This document shows, one piece after another, positions 1 through 12,620 of a DNA stretch of 64,000 bases. A program made the translations under genes and the position numbers. The stretch's first letter is position 1. Each line of letters starts with the position of its first letter. The stretch lies in the NCBI GenBank assembly GCA_027625915.1, contig JANTQA010000019.1, positions 253,001 to 317,000 of the forward strand. Reading direction: 5' to 3'. The DNA is from Anaeramoeba flamelloides. Lineage: Eukaryota > Metamonada > Anaeramoebidae. Under the pieces are notes generated by a model, which saw only the letters and a list, made by a program, of their open reading frames with translations, was not told where the DNA came from and searched no databases.

Positions 1-1293
1 AATTTAATCTCTGTGTTTATAATAACTCACTGAAATAATTTAGATTCAGTAATTAATTTTTGATTATAAATCATCAAATAACAAAGTATATATTGAGATT
101 AAAAGCTTGAATTATTGAGGCTTTAAAAAAGTATTTTGGGAGAATTTTTAATTAGCTGGTTTGTTTCTTTTTCTCAGATTTTTTTATTCAATAAAAAGAA
201 AAAATAGATCTGGACTGTTCTTTGAATCAAAAATTATATTTATTACAAGTTTAAAATAATTATTGGATTTTTTTTGAAATTAAGTAGAATTTTGATAAAA
301 CTGGGTTATTATATAACTTGTGGTTTTATTTTTCAAGTGTATTTTAGTACACTTCCGTTCGGAAATCAGATTTCAATCTTCTTTCAAAGAGAATATTTTT
401 TTAAAATAATTCAGAAATATGTTGAATTTTGAACTCTTAAAAAATTAGAAAAATGGATCAGACCATTAAAAACAATAAATAATTTCTGGAAATAGCATTA
501 AAAGTGAGACTGACATTGTATTAATGAGATTTTTACTTTGTTTTTCAATTTCTGGATGAAGTAAAATTTTTTTGAATTGGCTATTAAATTTCTTGAAGAT
601 TTTTTTAATTTATCAGTTACGTAAGAATTTTGAATAATTTTTAAAAAATCATTTTTTGATCCAAAAACTTTTCGAAATTCTAAAATAATACAAGCTAAAT
701 TTCAATATAGTTTACTACCCCTTACTTATCTTCCTTTCGGCTTTATCTGAAAGTGAATTTGTACTATTATCATCTATAAAGATTATTTTTAGTGTGGTGT
801 GGAAAACCGCAGACAGAAGGTGATTTTGATTTAGGAACCTTTTAAAAGTAAACTAAATTTCATAATAAATGCCTCATTTTTTTTTTATTTTTTTTAGACA
901 AAAAAAAAATATTTCTAGTGTTTAGAACTAAATATTAAAATGGTAAATTTTTTTTATTAAAATCAATAACTTCAATTGATAAAAATATTTATTTTCAAAA
1001 TTTGATTTTTAGTGGGCCAATGATTTGGAAATATAGTTTAGTTTCGTTTTTAACATTTTTGGACCAAAAACTAACAAGAATTATTTAATAAAGCAAAACA
1101 CCACACAAGTTTACTCGTCCATACTAATTCTTTCGCAAATGAAATATGTTTGAAAAGGTGATGCAAAATCGAATTCTAAATAGACAGTAAAATGCTATTT
1201 GTGAACAAAATAAAAATAAAAAATCAATAAAAAAATAAACATAATGGGACAACTATATTTTGAATAATTGTTAACACTTGAATTTCTTCAGCA
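1..1293. other. Intergenic, no gene seen
   Basis: AT-rich sequence with frequent stops in all frames. Small hairpin-like pieces occur near 338-356 (AAGTGTA/TACACTT) and 354-363 (TTCCG/CGGAA). A less AT-rich patch near 720-830 could be a decayed exon or repeat, but no frame stays open long enough to call it. The 3' flank of the RBM22-like gene lies at the right edge. Confidence 0.5.
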
Positions 1294-2523
1294 TTAAAGT
1301 ATTTTTTTTGCTTTGGTACTAAATTTTGGAATGTAGTTTTCGTTTGGTTCAAAATTTTGGAGAACAATTTGAATGGGAAGCATGAAATTGGGGATTTCTT
1401 GAACTGGCTTTGGAAAGATTGATGTGTTTAATTTTTTTTTTTTCAGATCTGTGCTTTGTGGGACAATTTCAATTGGAACCGATCTTTTTTTTTCCGTGCG
1501 CTTTTTTCTTTGAGAAATCAATTTGTCCCCATTTGTTTCAACATCCCAGGTGATTGTTGTTGGCATGCCCTGGAAATTTAACTTGTAAAACAACTTTTCA
1601 CAAGAGATCTGTGCGTCTTTTCTTTCCTTAAATTTGACATAGGCCATTTGCTTTGCAGAAAGGACAAGAACGTATTCAATTTCGCCATACTGCGCAAACT
1701 TTTCAAGAACTTGTTGATTTGCGATTTGGTTTGGCAGACCTGACAATTTCAAAGTGGTGATTGTTAAATCGGTAGGTGGCTTCAAGCTTTTAATCTTAAT
1801 TAGCTGCTCGATCATTTCATCGGCCTTCTTGTCCTCGTTCCCATAATAACGGTTACGAAGCGTTTGCTGTGGGTTCCCTGTTGTAATTTCGTGATCCTTG
1901 GGCATCTCGTGTCGAAACGGACAAGACGCTCCTCGGTTACACTTCCCCTTGATCCAAAAGGAGCACACAGAAGCTCGATGATCGACGATCTGGCGGAAGC
2001 GCTTCAGCAGTTTTAAAACAAATTCATCAACTTCAACAGACTCGTAATGCTTTTGTTTGTCATCGATCTCGCCAGCTTGTAGCTGCACCGACACCTCCTT
2101 GTTAACTTTGCTTTCAAACTGGTTGGCTGTTTCGCCCAAGAGATAGTCCCTGACTTTTAAGGGAAGCCCAAATTTTAAATCATGTAAACAACACGCACAA
2201 CAATTCCTTATTTTGGAGCACGTATAGCAGATCTTTGTTTTTTTCAGCCCTCCCTTTCTTGTGTTACGGGTCCACGAAAAAATGGATTGTGGGCGATAGC
2301 AGATGGGGCACTCTTCTTGGAATGGCCTCTTCAACATTTTGATATATTTAGAGGGACCAAGGCACTGAACACAAACACAAGGAAACTCTGAGTCTGTGAA
2401 TCCTTTTGGATCAAATTTCTCTTCTGTTTCAGTCAACATTAAATCCAAAGGAAAAACTATGGAATTACAAAAATGTAAAAAAATATATTTCTTCCTCTTT
2501 TGGTCTGGGATTCTTAAAGACAT
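1294..2523 (-). CDS. RBM22: RBM22/Ecm2(Slt11)-like pre-mRNA splicing factor
   Basis: A 409-residue protein of the RBM22/Cwc2-Ecm2 family, which sits in the activated spliceosome and contacts U6 snRNA and intron RNA. The domains run in family order. A Cys-rich N-terminal zinc region (about 49-113) includes CPIC and CYTC pairs, followed by the family signature LKFGLPLKVRD. Next comes a CCCH finger C187-x7-C195-x5-C201-x3-H205, the linker RNRYYGNED, and an RRM at about 255-328 whose RNP-type strands are LKLSGLP and MAYVKF. The tail is Lys-rich. Human RBM22 is about 420 residues, so the length fits. The first Met has an A-rich leader, but homology begins only about residue 45; Met29 (codon 2437-2439) would give the usual N-terminal length, so the start is uncertain. 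No intron is needed inside the gene. Confidence 0.95.
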   Translation of the reverse strand: MSLRIPDQKRKKYIFLHFCNSIVFPLDLMLTETEEKFDPKGFTDSEFPCVCVQCLGPSKYIKMLKRPFQEECPICYRPQSIFSWTRNTRKGGLKKTKICYTCSKIRNCCACCLHDLKFGLPLKVRDYLLGETANQFESKVNKEVSVQLQAGEIDDKQKHYESVEVDEFVLKLLKRFRQIVDHRASVCSFWIKGKCNRGASCPFRHEMPKDHEITTGNPQQTLRNRYYGNEDKKADEMIEQLIKIKSLKPPTDLTITTLKLSGLPNQIANQQVLEKFAQYGEIEYVLVLSAKQMAYVKFKERKDAQISCEKLFYKLNFQGMPTTITWDVETNGDKLISQRKKRTEKKRSVPIEIVPQSTDLKKKKLNTSIFPKPVQEIPNFMLPIQIVLQNFEPNENYIPKFSTKAKKIL

Positions 2524-2899
2524 TTTTTTTTATTTGCAGACCTTTTTTTTTTGATGTGTTTGATTATCGTTTTGAGACAGGAGTAATTGATATTTTCACA
2601 GAAAGGAAGTTTTTGTTTAAAAAAGCAAATAATTTTAGTAACCATCTTACAAAAGTTAATTAAGGATTTCTAAAAATTCTTTTTGAAGTTTCTAAGGTGT
2701 GAAAAACACCTGAAATGAGCATGAAAATTGAAAACGTAAAAGTATCTTTTTTTTGTTCAAACTAATCCTTCTCTAATCTCACTTTTCAAGAAGAATAGTC
2801 TAGAGTTTTTTAACCTTTACTTTTCCTTTAATTTGACAACAAAAGCCTTACTAATCTATTTATCAATAGTTAACATAAGAAAGAAGATCAAAATTCTGG

Positions 2900-3430
2900 G
2901 GTCATTCAGAAAATTACTTTTTTTGTTTAAAAAATATACATTGATCAAAATAATTCGTTCTCAATTAGCCTGATAATCGGGTATTTCAAAATATAATCCA
3001 TGCTTTTTTTATCTTCTGGTTCCAATGTAACATTCAATTTACTACCCAATAGTATACCTAAGTTCAAATCAATTTTGAAAGTAAATATCTTAGTATTTTC
3101 AGTAAAATTTAAATTAGGAATACAATTAGTTTTAAATTTTCACGAATAATATTCTCAATTATTTTGAAATTTTTTGTTTTTTTTATGAATAAAAATTTTC
3201 TAAAAAATCTACTCTATTTTTTGAGATATTTTTTCAATTTGATCCTTCATTTTTAGAATTTCTTTTTAAATAATAGAACCTCAAGATATCAATACTATAT
3301 TTAATTATGGTTTATTGTTGATTATTTGATCGGTTAAGGTATAGGTCTTCTATAAAAAGGAAACACGCTTTTTATTGTGAAACACGGATTATTATTTTTT
3401 GCAGGCTTTATTTTGACAAAAGTAACTCTC
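2900..3430 (-). repeat. Family F repeat, copy 1
   Basis: Matches copies at about 8770-9215, 32430-32960 and 42125-42640. Shared blocks, read on the minus strand, include AAGGATCAAAT near 3240 and a coding-like block giving FTFKIDLNLGILLGS (about 3090-3030). Stops break the frame elsewhere. The ends are not sharply defined. Confidence 0.55.
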
Positions 3431-3766
3431 ATAAATAAATTGTTTTTGAACAATTATCACATCACTACAAAAGAATTCTTGCTTGTAATATGATATTTTA
3501 AGATAAAAATAATTATAACTTTTTTCTATCTTGTAATAATTAAGAAAATTTTAAAATATAATTCTTTTGGAGTTTGAACACATTTCAGGCAAATTAAAAT
3601 TTCCCAAATAAAAGATAAACAAAATATCTATTAGAGTGTAGAAAATCAAAAATTATTAAATGTAAAATCTAAATGATTTTATACAAAATTAAATATTAAA
3701 TAGTTCTGGGTGGAAAGGTCAAGAAATTTTTAAAAAGTGTTAGATATAATAATAATTTCATAAAAC

Positions 3767-4175
3767 AGCTCGGTCACCAGATGCCATCAAGTTCTGTGGA
3801 GTACCAAGTTTTTTTTTTTTATTTAAGAAATTAAAAGAAAATTTTAAAAATTTTCTATATATTTCTAAAATTAAAAAAAAACTAACGGAAATTTTCCAGA
3901 ATTTAAAAATATAGAGAAAAATCAAAGAAAATACTCTATTCTTTTGAATTCTGGAAACTATAACGGCAATTTTCTTGATTTTTTCTGTTTTATTTGTGAA
4001 GTGTTCTAGGTTTGTTCGAGTTTTCTATTTTATTTATGAAGTGTTCTATTGATTTTCAAAAGGTTTTTTTGAGTTTTTCTATTTATTTGTGAAGTGTATA
4101 GATTTTCTAAATAAAATAGAAAACCTCAAACAAACCCAAAGAAAATCTATTGATTTTAAAAATAAAAACAAAACC
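3767..4175. repeat. Family C AT-rich foldback repeat
   Basis: Contains a palindromic core of the type ATAGAGAAAAATC ... ACTCTATTCTTTTGAATTC and motifs such as GTGTTCTAGG and its complement. Similar cores recur at about 4800-5090, 12175-12620, 15660-16060, 30405-30905, 44035-44260 and 61700-61805. No coding capacity is seen. It may be the remains of hairpin-forming MITEs. Confidence 0.5.
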
Positions 4176-5827
4176 CAAGATAACTTAATGATATTTCTTG
4201 GGAAATTGTACTATTTAAAAACTGGAAAAATACCAAAATTGGTCAAATTCATATTTTTTTCAAAATAGCTAATCCAATTGAAATGTATTGGCTGTGGGTA
4301 TTTAAAAATCATTTTCCGGGTAGTTTAAGAGTATTTTAGGATAGGTTAGAGTATTTTAGGGTGGTTTGTTTGAGATTTTTGGCCAGGATTGAGAAAAAAA
4401 AAATAATTCAAAGATCTATTATACTTTTATAACTAGTTTTAAAGGGAATAAATTTCCAACATAACTGTGTTAGTTAAAATTGGTCTTCGAACCAATTTTT
4501 AAAAATATTTAGTATTGTTAATTTGTAAATTTTGGATTTTCTACAATTTAAGTTCTAAAATACCACCAATCAAATTAAATTATATTTTGGGTTTTTCTTC
4601 ACACAGTTCTTGAAAACCATTAAAAACTTTCATACCAATCAAAATAATCAGAAACTTTTCAAAAATATCAAAAAAATTAATTTTACCATTTTTGAAATAT
4701 GACATAATTTGATATTTAATTAATATACCCCCTTTTTTTTCATGATTCAAAAGAATGGAGAAATATAGTTGATTTTTCACAATTCTTTTAAATTCTGAAA
4801 ATCCAAAGGTATTTTTTTTTAATTTTTGAAAGGAAAAGAAATTTCGATAAATTTTCTTTTTATTTCAAAAGGTAAAAAAAAAAAACTAATTGTGATTTTC
4901 TTAGATTTTTTTATAATTTATCTGTGAAGTGTTCTAGGTTTTTTTTACTTTTTGAAATAAACAGAAAATTTTAATAATTTTTCGGTTAATTTCAAATTTT
5001 TAAAAAAACCTAACCAAAATTTATGAATTTTACAAATTAAAAGAGAAACTCAAGAAAAGCTAAAGACTTTTTTTTTTAAATTTTTTATATCTGCTGCTCT
5101 ACAATACTATAGATTTTTTTTTATTTTGTGTTATTTTAAAGTACCTAACTATTTTTAAAGTTCAATTTTTTGGCTAAATTTTAACAAAATCTAAGATATT
5201 TCTCAATATTTGTAGAGATCAACTTTTTTTTTAGATATTATGTGGTATTATTTATATCATATATTTTACCATGTTGATTATACAAAATATTTATAAAAAA
5301 TATTTGTTGTATGTGTTCTGAAATAAAAACTTTTGATATTTTTTGTTTTACAAAAAAAAATTTTCAAGTGAAAAATGTTAAATGGTAGAGAATTTACAAG
5401 TAATTTACCTAATTTAAAACCCCATAAAACAGATAATCTGATGTGAACAAACTGATTTTGAAAAAAAAAAATTCTTAAAAGCAATAAAAAATTAGTTTGA
5501 GATTTGTACCCAAAAGTAAAGAATTAAATATAACCTATCTCAAGTATAAGAAACTTTTCGAAATATTATAAACTCTGAAAAAAACAATGTTCTAACAAAT
5601 TTTGATCCAATAATTAAGAGATCCCAAAAAAAATAATAATACAAATAAAAACTAATTTTTTGTTTTGTTTTGTTTCCAATATTGACCTTACTATAATTTT
5701 TTTGATGTTTTGATTATTTTACTATAAAAAACCAATTATTATTTTTCAAATTTTTATATCATAATTCAGAATCTAAAAAAAATCACCTAAAAAGTTTCCA
5801 GATCTTGAAAATGTAAACAAAACAATC

Positions 5828-6371
5828 TAAACTAAAATTCAAAATTTTCCACACAGCTAAAATGTTCCAAATAATCACAATAATTCAATTTCATTCAAAT
5901 TGCAAATAATTTTGATTTTTTGAAAAATATGAAAAATCATTTTTTCATCTTTTGGTTTTTGTTTTCCTTTCATTTTTTGAATCAAGTAACTCGTTTCGTT
6001 TGATCAAAATAATTTTTTTCAACAATTGACATTATGTTAATGTTGAGTTGTTGAAAATAGAAGAACTCAAATAAAATTAATTGGTAGTATCTGACCATTT
6101 GATCGATCAATGTTCCTAATAGAATTTCAACAAATTTACTAATGTATTTTTTATTTTTTGCTCTCTCCAAAATTTTTAACACACCCTTGATTTATTTGTA
6201 TTGATACTTATTTATTTTTGGTTTTGAGAGTCTTGTAATTTATAAAAAAGTGTTAACATTCCAATTAGCGAATGGTTCTAATTTTGGTGATTTTCTTCGT
6301 GAATTGATTAAATAAGTTTTTCTTTTCACAAATCAAATTGTTGTGTGTTAAAAATTTTGAATTGGGGTTTA
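5828..6371 (-). mobile_element. Family A MITE-like element, copy 1, with ~66-codon ORF
   Basis: A 544 bp element with imperfect terminal inverted repeats of about 28 bp: the left end reads TAAACTAAAATTCAAAATTT and the right end, reverse-complemented, TAAACCCCAATTCAAAATTT. The minus strand carries an intact ORF at 5982-6182 (66 residues) containing GTLIDQMVRYYQLIL. The same ORF position and motif occur in copy 4 (50353-50883), while copies 2 and 3 have it broken by stops. No transposase is encoded, so if the element is mobile it is non-autonomous. Confidence 0.75.
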
Positions 6372-7033
6372 TGTTGAAATTTCTGTAACGTAATTAATTT
6401 TCGGTTAAAAAAATAGGTTCAATCACTATTAAATTAAAAATCTAAAAAATAATTACAATATTAACTTATTTCACCAAATTACAAATGCTCAAAAGTGATT
6501 CAATAAGTTATCAAAAATTGTTTTTGAAAGTATTTAAAAAAGCAAACCAACCAATTTTATCAAAATTTATAACAACCACTGATCTTCTCTTGTTTAAAAT
6601 CACTTTATTGAGAACAGAATTATATTTACCAGTATATTTTTAATCATAAGTTCTTTTGTCTTTGATCCATTAGTTATCAGATCTAGTGAAAATAATTTTT
6701 GAGAATCCTGAAAGAAAGTGGAAAAAGTGATAATTCATAACAATTTAGAAAGGCTTTGGTTCTGATCGATAAGATAAAAAATTAAAAAAAAAAATATATA
6801 TATATAAAAATTTAATTATTTAGAAATCACTTTTAGGATTTTTTTAGCCTGAAAATAAAAAGTTGTAATCAGAAAGAATGAGAAAACATCTTTTTGTTCA
6901 ATGGTAATTCTTTCTTAATTGGTATAGAAACGAAACAAAACTCTGGAAAAAAGAAACAAAATAAATCAATAAAAAAAAAAAAGAGAAAGAATGAAAGAAA
7001 AGAAAAACAATTTGTTCAGAAAAATTTGATTTT

Positions 7034-8136
7034 TTACATCAAATCACATTTCCATTTTTTTTTTTTTCCTGAGGATCCTCCTCCACCACCTTTCCCTAAT
7101 TGCTTTCTAATTTCTCTAACTAGCCCATAAAAAGCGTCTTCGACACCAACTTTAGTTTTTGCAGATGATTCAACTAATAAACATCCAAATCTTTCTGCCA
7201 ATTCCTTTCCTTCCTCTGTGGAAACCTTTCGATCTGATTCAAGATCAATCTTGTTACCAACAAGAACCATTGGAACATTGTCAGCATCTTTGACCCTCAG
7301 GATGTGGTTTCTAAAGGATTGGATTTCTTTAAAACTGGAGAGAGAATTGATTGCATAGACTAACAAAAAGCCTTCCCCGTTTCTCATATATGTATCTCTC
7401 ATTGCACTGAATTCATCTTGGCCTGCAGTATCTAAAATACTTAAAAAACATGTTTCTTCATCAATTACAACTTGTCTTCGATAGGAATCTTGGGAAAAAA
7501 TATTTTTTTTTTAAATGATAATTTTTGAAAAAGAATTTTATTGTATAAAAAAATTTGAAGAGTTTAGATAAAAGGAATAAAAAAAAAGACAAGGAATAGG
7601 AGGAAAAAAACTGTAAAAGGAGAAAAAGGAACTACTGTTCATTACAAAATAAAAAAATCAAAATGTTCACATTCAGCTTTCCAAAAAAAAACACACATCT
7701 CGAAAGAATAAAAACAAATCATCAAAAGTCCCAATTCTAAAAGGGAAATTCATAATTTAAGTTTCTTTTAAGAATATTAAAAATTTGAAATGTTACAAGA
7801 TTGTTAAAATCTTTTTTTGGAAAGCGGAATGAAAATATTGTTGACTATATTTTTCAACAAATAGTAATTTCAAACAATTTGTGTGTGAATGAACTCGAAA
7901 AAAGTTGAAAAAAAAAAAAAAACGAAATTTCAGAAAAACCGTCTTGTTCTTTTCAAAGCAATTTGGTTCGAATTGAAAAAGAGTTTGAAAAAGGTTTTTG
8001 AAAAGAACAAAGAGAGCGACAAACCTTCCACTGTAGGATCATAAATTTCAACAAACACATTCGACACAAGTTGAATGGTTAAGGCCGATTTCCCAACAGA
8101 TCCTGAACCAACAACAACAATTTTATATTCTGTCAT
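7034..8136 (-). CDS. RAS: Ras small GTPase (2 exons)
   Basis: A 188-residue canonical Ras, a membrane-anchored GTP/GDP switch. Exon 1 is 8025-8136 and exon 2 is 7034-7488, with the codon GAT split as G|AT across a 536 bp intron (7489-8024). The P-loop reads GSGSVGKS, so Gly12 is kept but position 13 is Ser instead of Gly. Switch I is YDPTVED, switch II begins DTAGQDE with Gln61 kept, G4 is NKID and G5 is SAK. The C-terminus has a Gly-rich linker, a KKKKWK polybasic stretch and the CAAX box CDLM, which should be farnesylated; this layout resembles K-Ras4B. I start at the second Met of the open frame (MTEYK), which is the universal Ras start; an upstream in-frame ATG at 8148 would add only MNFF. 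The intron holds no gene that I can see. Confidence 0.97.
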
Positions 8137-8769
8137 AAAAAAATTCAAAAAAAAAAGTGTAAAAAATGAATAGGAGTGGTTAGAATCAAAAAGTACAACT
8201 TTTTTGCTTTACAAAGTCTTTTGTATTATGTCACAAATACCGATTATTGTGAGAACTAAGTCTGATATTTTATAAGTATCAGTAGATTTTTTAAAATTAA
8301 AGCACAGACTTGTTTCAAAAAAGGTTTCAAGTTGTAATTTCAAACAAACGATTTTGTGAGTAAAATTTTCTTTTTTGAAAAGTTGTATTTTTTTTCATTC
8401 TCTTTTTGGAAACAAGAAAAACCAGAATTAAGGGTTTAGGAGGAAACAAATAACATTTCCAATTTTATAATCTAAACCTTCTTGTTTTTATTTTTTAGTT
8501 TTCGATCACAATTTCTAATTATTTCTTCAGAAAAATTCTTGATCAATTTTGAGAAATTTCTTGAATTCAAAACCATTTTTTCAGACTAAAAAACACTCAA
8601 ACTTTTGCTTTAAATCCATAAAAAAGTCGAAAAAAAAACTTTACGATTTGATCTTGTGAAAAAAAACTAATAACAAAGAAAAAGAATTTTCTGAATCGTC
8701 TCTCTACTAAAATATTCAGTTTAAACTTAAATTTCTTTTCAAATCTTTATTTAGTCATTGTGTCGAAAC

Positions 8770-9215
8770 CCAAAAATTTATTACAAGGGTCAAACAAAAT
8801 CATCTCCCAAGTCTAAAACTACTGTTTCTGAATATAGCCCGTATTTTTTTTCTTCTGGTCCCAATGCAATTCCTAATTAGATATTAGATAACATCTCAAG
8901 TCCAAATTACCTTTGAAGGAATGTTTCTTGATCAATGAAGGAAATTTGTTTAATTAAATTCTCATTAAATAGAAATTTTTTTATAATTTTTTGTTTTTTG
9001 GAAAAACAATTATCGAATGATTTATATTATTTTTTAAAATAAATTTTTGGATTTGATCCTTTATTTTTAGAATTTTTAATTTTTTCAATAAGAGAAATTT
9101 AAGAAAAATTTTTGTTTATTGTAGGTTCCTTTTTTCTGTTAATGTTTAGGCCTTCTCTACTGTTAATTGTAAAATACATGGATCAAAATTTTCATACATC
9201 TTTAGAAAAAAATCT
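8770..9215 (-). repeat. Family F repeat, copy 2
   Basis: Shares with copy 1 the order of blocks AAGGATCAAAT (near 9060, minus strand), an ATTGGGACCAGAAGA-like block near 8865 and the block near 9150. It is more decayed than copies 3 and 4, and the shared peptide is interrupted by stops. Confidence 0.5.
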
Positions 9216-9620
9216 TGTTTAAATCATGTTAAATTTCAATTATTAAATTCTTAAAATCAGCTTAAATTACTAACCCCCCTTTTTTTAATTAAGAATTTGG
9301 TGTGTTGATAAAATATTTTAATTATTGAGATTTTTTGGAAAGCTGAATGAAAATTTTGATTCTTTTTATTTTACAATTAACGGTAAAAAAAAACACATAT
9401 TTTATTTGGAAAAGGGGGTTAAACTTTTCAGCAAGTTTTATTTTCACAGAAATAATTAATCTCAGTGTTTATTGTTTTGTTTTAGAAAGAATCACTTAGT
9501 TACGTTACAAGTTTGGCCTGGTAGAATGAAAAAAATGATATTGTTTGAAGTGATATAAGATGATATTGTGGAGTTTGAAGAAATACAATTAAAAATGTCT
9601 TAGTTCTAGACACTACACTA

Positions 9621-10324
9621 CACTACAAGGAAAATTTTTTCAAAAAAAAATCTCTAAATTTTGTATTTTTGAAATACACTCATATAATAAACATTATTAT
9701 ACATAACAATTTTCAATGAGGTTTACAACTTTAATAGATATTAATAGGAATTGAAAAAAAAAATGAAATTTTTCAGTAATATTTTTTTCATTTTTAATTG
9801 TAAAATTTTTGAATTTTTTTAATTGACTTAGTAGAGAAATAATTTTCAAGTATTTTTTTAATGGTCTAAAAGGAAACATATTTTTCAATTTGAAAATAGC
9901 CCAAAATATTCCAATCAAAAGATATCGCTAAATTAAATTGAAAAACTGATTTTTTATCTGTTTTTGGAATATTTTTTATCATTTTATTTTTTTCCATGTT
10001 TGAGTTTTTATACACGTTCCCGATTTTTTTCTGTAAATTACTTTAACATTTATTCGTTTTTCAATCTTAATGCTCAATCAAAAATTAATTCATTTCAACT
10101 TTTACCAATAAAAAAATACCCTGAAAATAGGTGTTTTTTTCAAAAGTCGGTATTTTTGAAAAGGGGGATATTCAGATTTTCAAGAGTTTAAAAGCTATCC
10201 TATTTTTATTACATAAAATTATGATAACTTTGAAAAAATAATTTATAAAAGAAGTATAACTGAAATCCAATGTATATTTTAGGCTAACTTTAATTTTCGA
10301 TGTTTTTAAATTTTCCTTGTTGTG
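9621..10324. mobile_element. Family E MITE-like element, copy 1
   Basis: A 704 bp element with short terminal inverted repeats: it begins CACTACAAGGAAAA and ends TTTTCCTTGTTGTG. It is homologous, in inverted orientation, to 55658-56366. Shared inner blocks include TTTATAAATTATTTTTTCAAA near the right end and AATAATGTTTATTATA near the left. Two small open frames inside have no recognisable product and are probably chance. Confidence 0.7.
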
Positions 10325-11626
10325 GAGTAAAATAAATTATTTAAAAGTTTAGAAGGGGATCCAAAACGAGGAAATATAACAGTATGATTTTTGAAAAAAT
10401 GAAACAATATGAACATTTTTTATTTTTTTTCAACTCGGGATCTAACTCTACACAATAAAGACAAATAGACAGAAAAACAAATAAATAAATTTAACCAAAA
10501 AACCAATTTGCTTATTTTTTAATGATAATTTCAATAACTTTTTCTTCAAAGGATCTTTTTTTTTCAAGCCAAATTGATTTAATGAAAACAATTAAAGTTA
10601 ATTGTTACATTTATCCATTGAAGAGATAATTTGGTTTAAATTCCACAGATATAAATTAGATCAACCAACTTTCAATGGTCTATATATCCTCTTTTCAATC
10701 TTTTATTTTTTTTTTTCGTAATTTCAGATAACTATCAAATATAAAATCCCATCTCTGTTATGTGTTCTTAATATTAATGACTTTGAACATTCCTTGAAAA
10801 TTTCAAAACTTGATTTACAAACAGTTGCAATTTTTAGGACAGAAACTTTGAAAGAAATTTATGGCGAAAAAAATATCTTAAATTAATGCTCATTTTTTCA
10901 AAATTCTTATACAATTAATTTTTAAGAATCTGAATTTTTCTGTTTTTATTTGGAGTTTTTTATTGATCTTCTAATTTCAATAAATTTTATTTCTTTCTAG
11001 TGACATTAACAATAGAATACTTTAAATATCCATTTTAAAGTCAATTTACTAAAAAATTTCTCTTTTTTAATACAAATTAAGCAAAATTGGAAGATCAGAA
11101 ACTTTACAAAATTTCCCCAATAACATAGCTTATTATTATAATCTCTATGTTTATAAATATCACTTCGAACACCAAATATCGTAAATACCTTTGAAATAAA
11201 AATTTGAATTTAAATTGTTATAAAAGGATTATAAGATATAGAATTTATAAAGAATTATCAGAGAAAGAAAAAAATTATAATTAAGAATTATAAAGGTACA
11301 GAAATTAAAAAAATAACTTTTAAAAATATACCAACATTTAATCATTTTTTCTTGATTCTTGCGATTTTATCATTTTTCAATCAGAATTTATCCCAAATTC
11401 TTTTTTTTTCGAAAATTTTATCTACACGTACCAAAAACTTATTATTTTTGATGTTTAATTCACATCATACTTTACTTGATTTTTTTTTTGGAACTCTTTA
11501 AACTGAGAAATTGACTAATTTTTTTTGAATAAATAATTTATTTCATTATAAAAGATATTTTGACATCACATAGAAAATATATTTTATCTATTGATTACCA
11601 ACTAAAAACTTGGTATATTTTTAATT

Positions 11627-11893
11627 ATAAACCCTAATAAAAAATAGTTTAATAACATCCTATAAACGTGTTGTAAAGGTGTTATAACGTTTTAAAAGAT
11701 TATAAAATTTTATAATAACAACTTTTTGAACATAATTTTTTTTTATAAAACGTGTTATAAAATTTATAAAATTATCTAAGCCTGTAATAAGAATCTTTTT
11801 TTTTTTTAAATATTGAAAAAATCATTATATAAAAGGAAATTTTGTTAAAAAAAAATTATATAGATTTTTTAAAGCAAAGTTTTTTATTAGCGA
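11627..11893. mobile_element. Short CCCTAATA-ended element, copy X1
   Basis: About 267 bp, beginning ACCCTAATAAAAA and ending TTTTTTATTAG. Internal blocks such as GTGTTGTAAAGGTGTTATAA and CATTATATAAAAGGAAATTT are shared, inverted, with the longer element at 53588-54366. X1 corresponds to that element without its nested insertion. No coding capacity is seen. Confidence 0.65.
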
Positions 11894-11904
11894 AATAATA
11901 AAAA

Positions 11905-11940
11905 AAATTATATATATCTATATATATATATATATATATT
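11905..11940. repeat. TA microsatellite
   Basis: Alternating T and A with one interruption, directly right of the X1 element. Confidence 0.85.
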
Positions 11941-12174
11941 ATTGTAATTTAGGGGAGTAGTTTAGAATTCCTCTTATTTACCCGAATTCCTAAACTCGAA
12001 TTTAGAATTTTTTAAAAGGGTCAAGATAGTTTTATTATCTACTAGATCTAATAAAGATATTGAATCTCTATTAATGATAATATTAAAAATATTATTATTA
12101 TTAAAAATAATTAATATATATTGTTTTTTAATTTAGAAATCTAGACTTTATCATAATTTTCATAAGAAAGACAG

Positions 12175-12620
12175 TCTTTAGGTTTTCCAGTATTCAAAAT
12201 AATTGCGTAAAATCTTTTTTTAACTCTATTCTTTTAAATTCTGGTAAACCGCTGTTAGCTTTTTTTTAATTTTAGAAATAGAAACAAAATTTTTGAAATT
12301 TTCTATTTGTTTCTAAAATTAAAAAAACCGCTGTTAGGTTTACATGAGTTTTCTGTTTATTTGTAAAATAAATAAATTTTTTTTAGGTGTTCTTGAGTTT
12401 TCTATTTATTTGGAAAATCAATAGATTTTCGTTAGTTTTTTTTTACTTTTCGAAGTGAACCGAAAATTTATTAAAATTTTCTGTTTATTTCAAAAAGAAA
12501 AAAAACATAGAACACTTCACAAATAAAATAGAACCCCCCCCCAAAAAAAAAAAAAAAAAAAAAAACCTAGAATACTTCACAGATAATACATAAAACCTCA
12601 AAAAAAAACCTAGGAATTCT
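12175..12620. repeat. Family C foldback repeat with C9-A23 tract
   Basis: Contains the family core (ACTCTATTCTTTTAAATTCTGG near 12220) and several copies of the motif AGAACACTTCACA and relatives near 12510-12580. It includes a run of nine C (12534-12542) directly followed by about 23 A (12543-12565), which is unusual in such AT-rich DNA. Confidence 0.55.

Larger units (their letters stand above)
2524..7033. other. Intergenic region rich in dispersed repeats
   Basis: 4.5 kb between two minus-strand genes. It holds a family F copy (about 2900-3430), family C foldback sequence (about 3767-4175 and 4800-5090) and a complete family A element (5828-6371), all listed separately. The stretches 3431-3766, 4176-4799, 5091-5827 and 6372-7033 show no convincing coding or RNA gene; short open frames there have the composition of random AT-rich DNA. 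Confidence 0.5.

Noticed and set aside
4470-4500. Short palindrome AAATTGGTCTTCGAACCAATTT
   Set aside because: A single hairpin without context; too common in AT-rich DNA to call regulatory.
6894-7130. Plus-strand frame overlapping the Ras 3' end
   Set aside because: Low-complexity Lys run and antisense of the Ras C-terminus.
9697-10191. Two small frames inside the family E element
   Set aside because: Not kept in the second copy as far as I can see and without recognisable motif.
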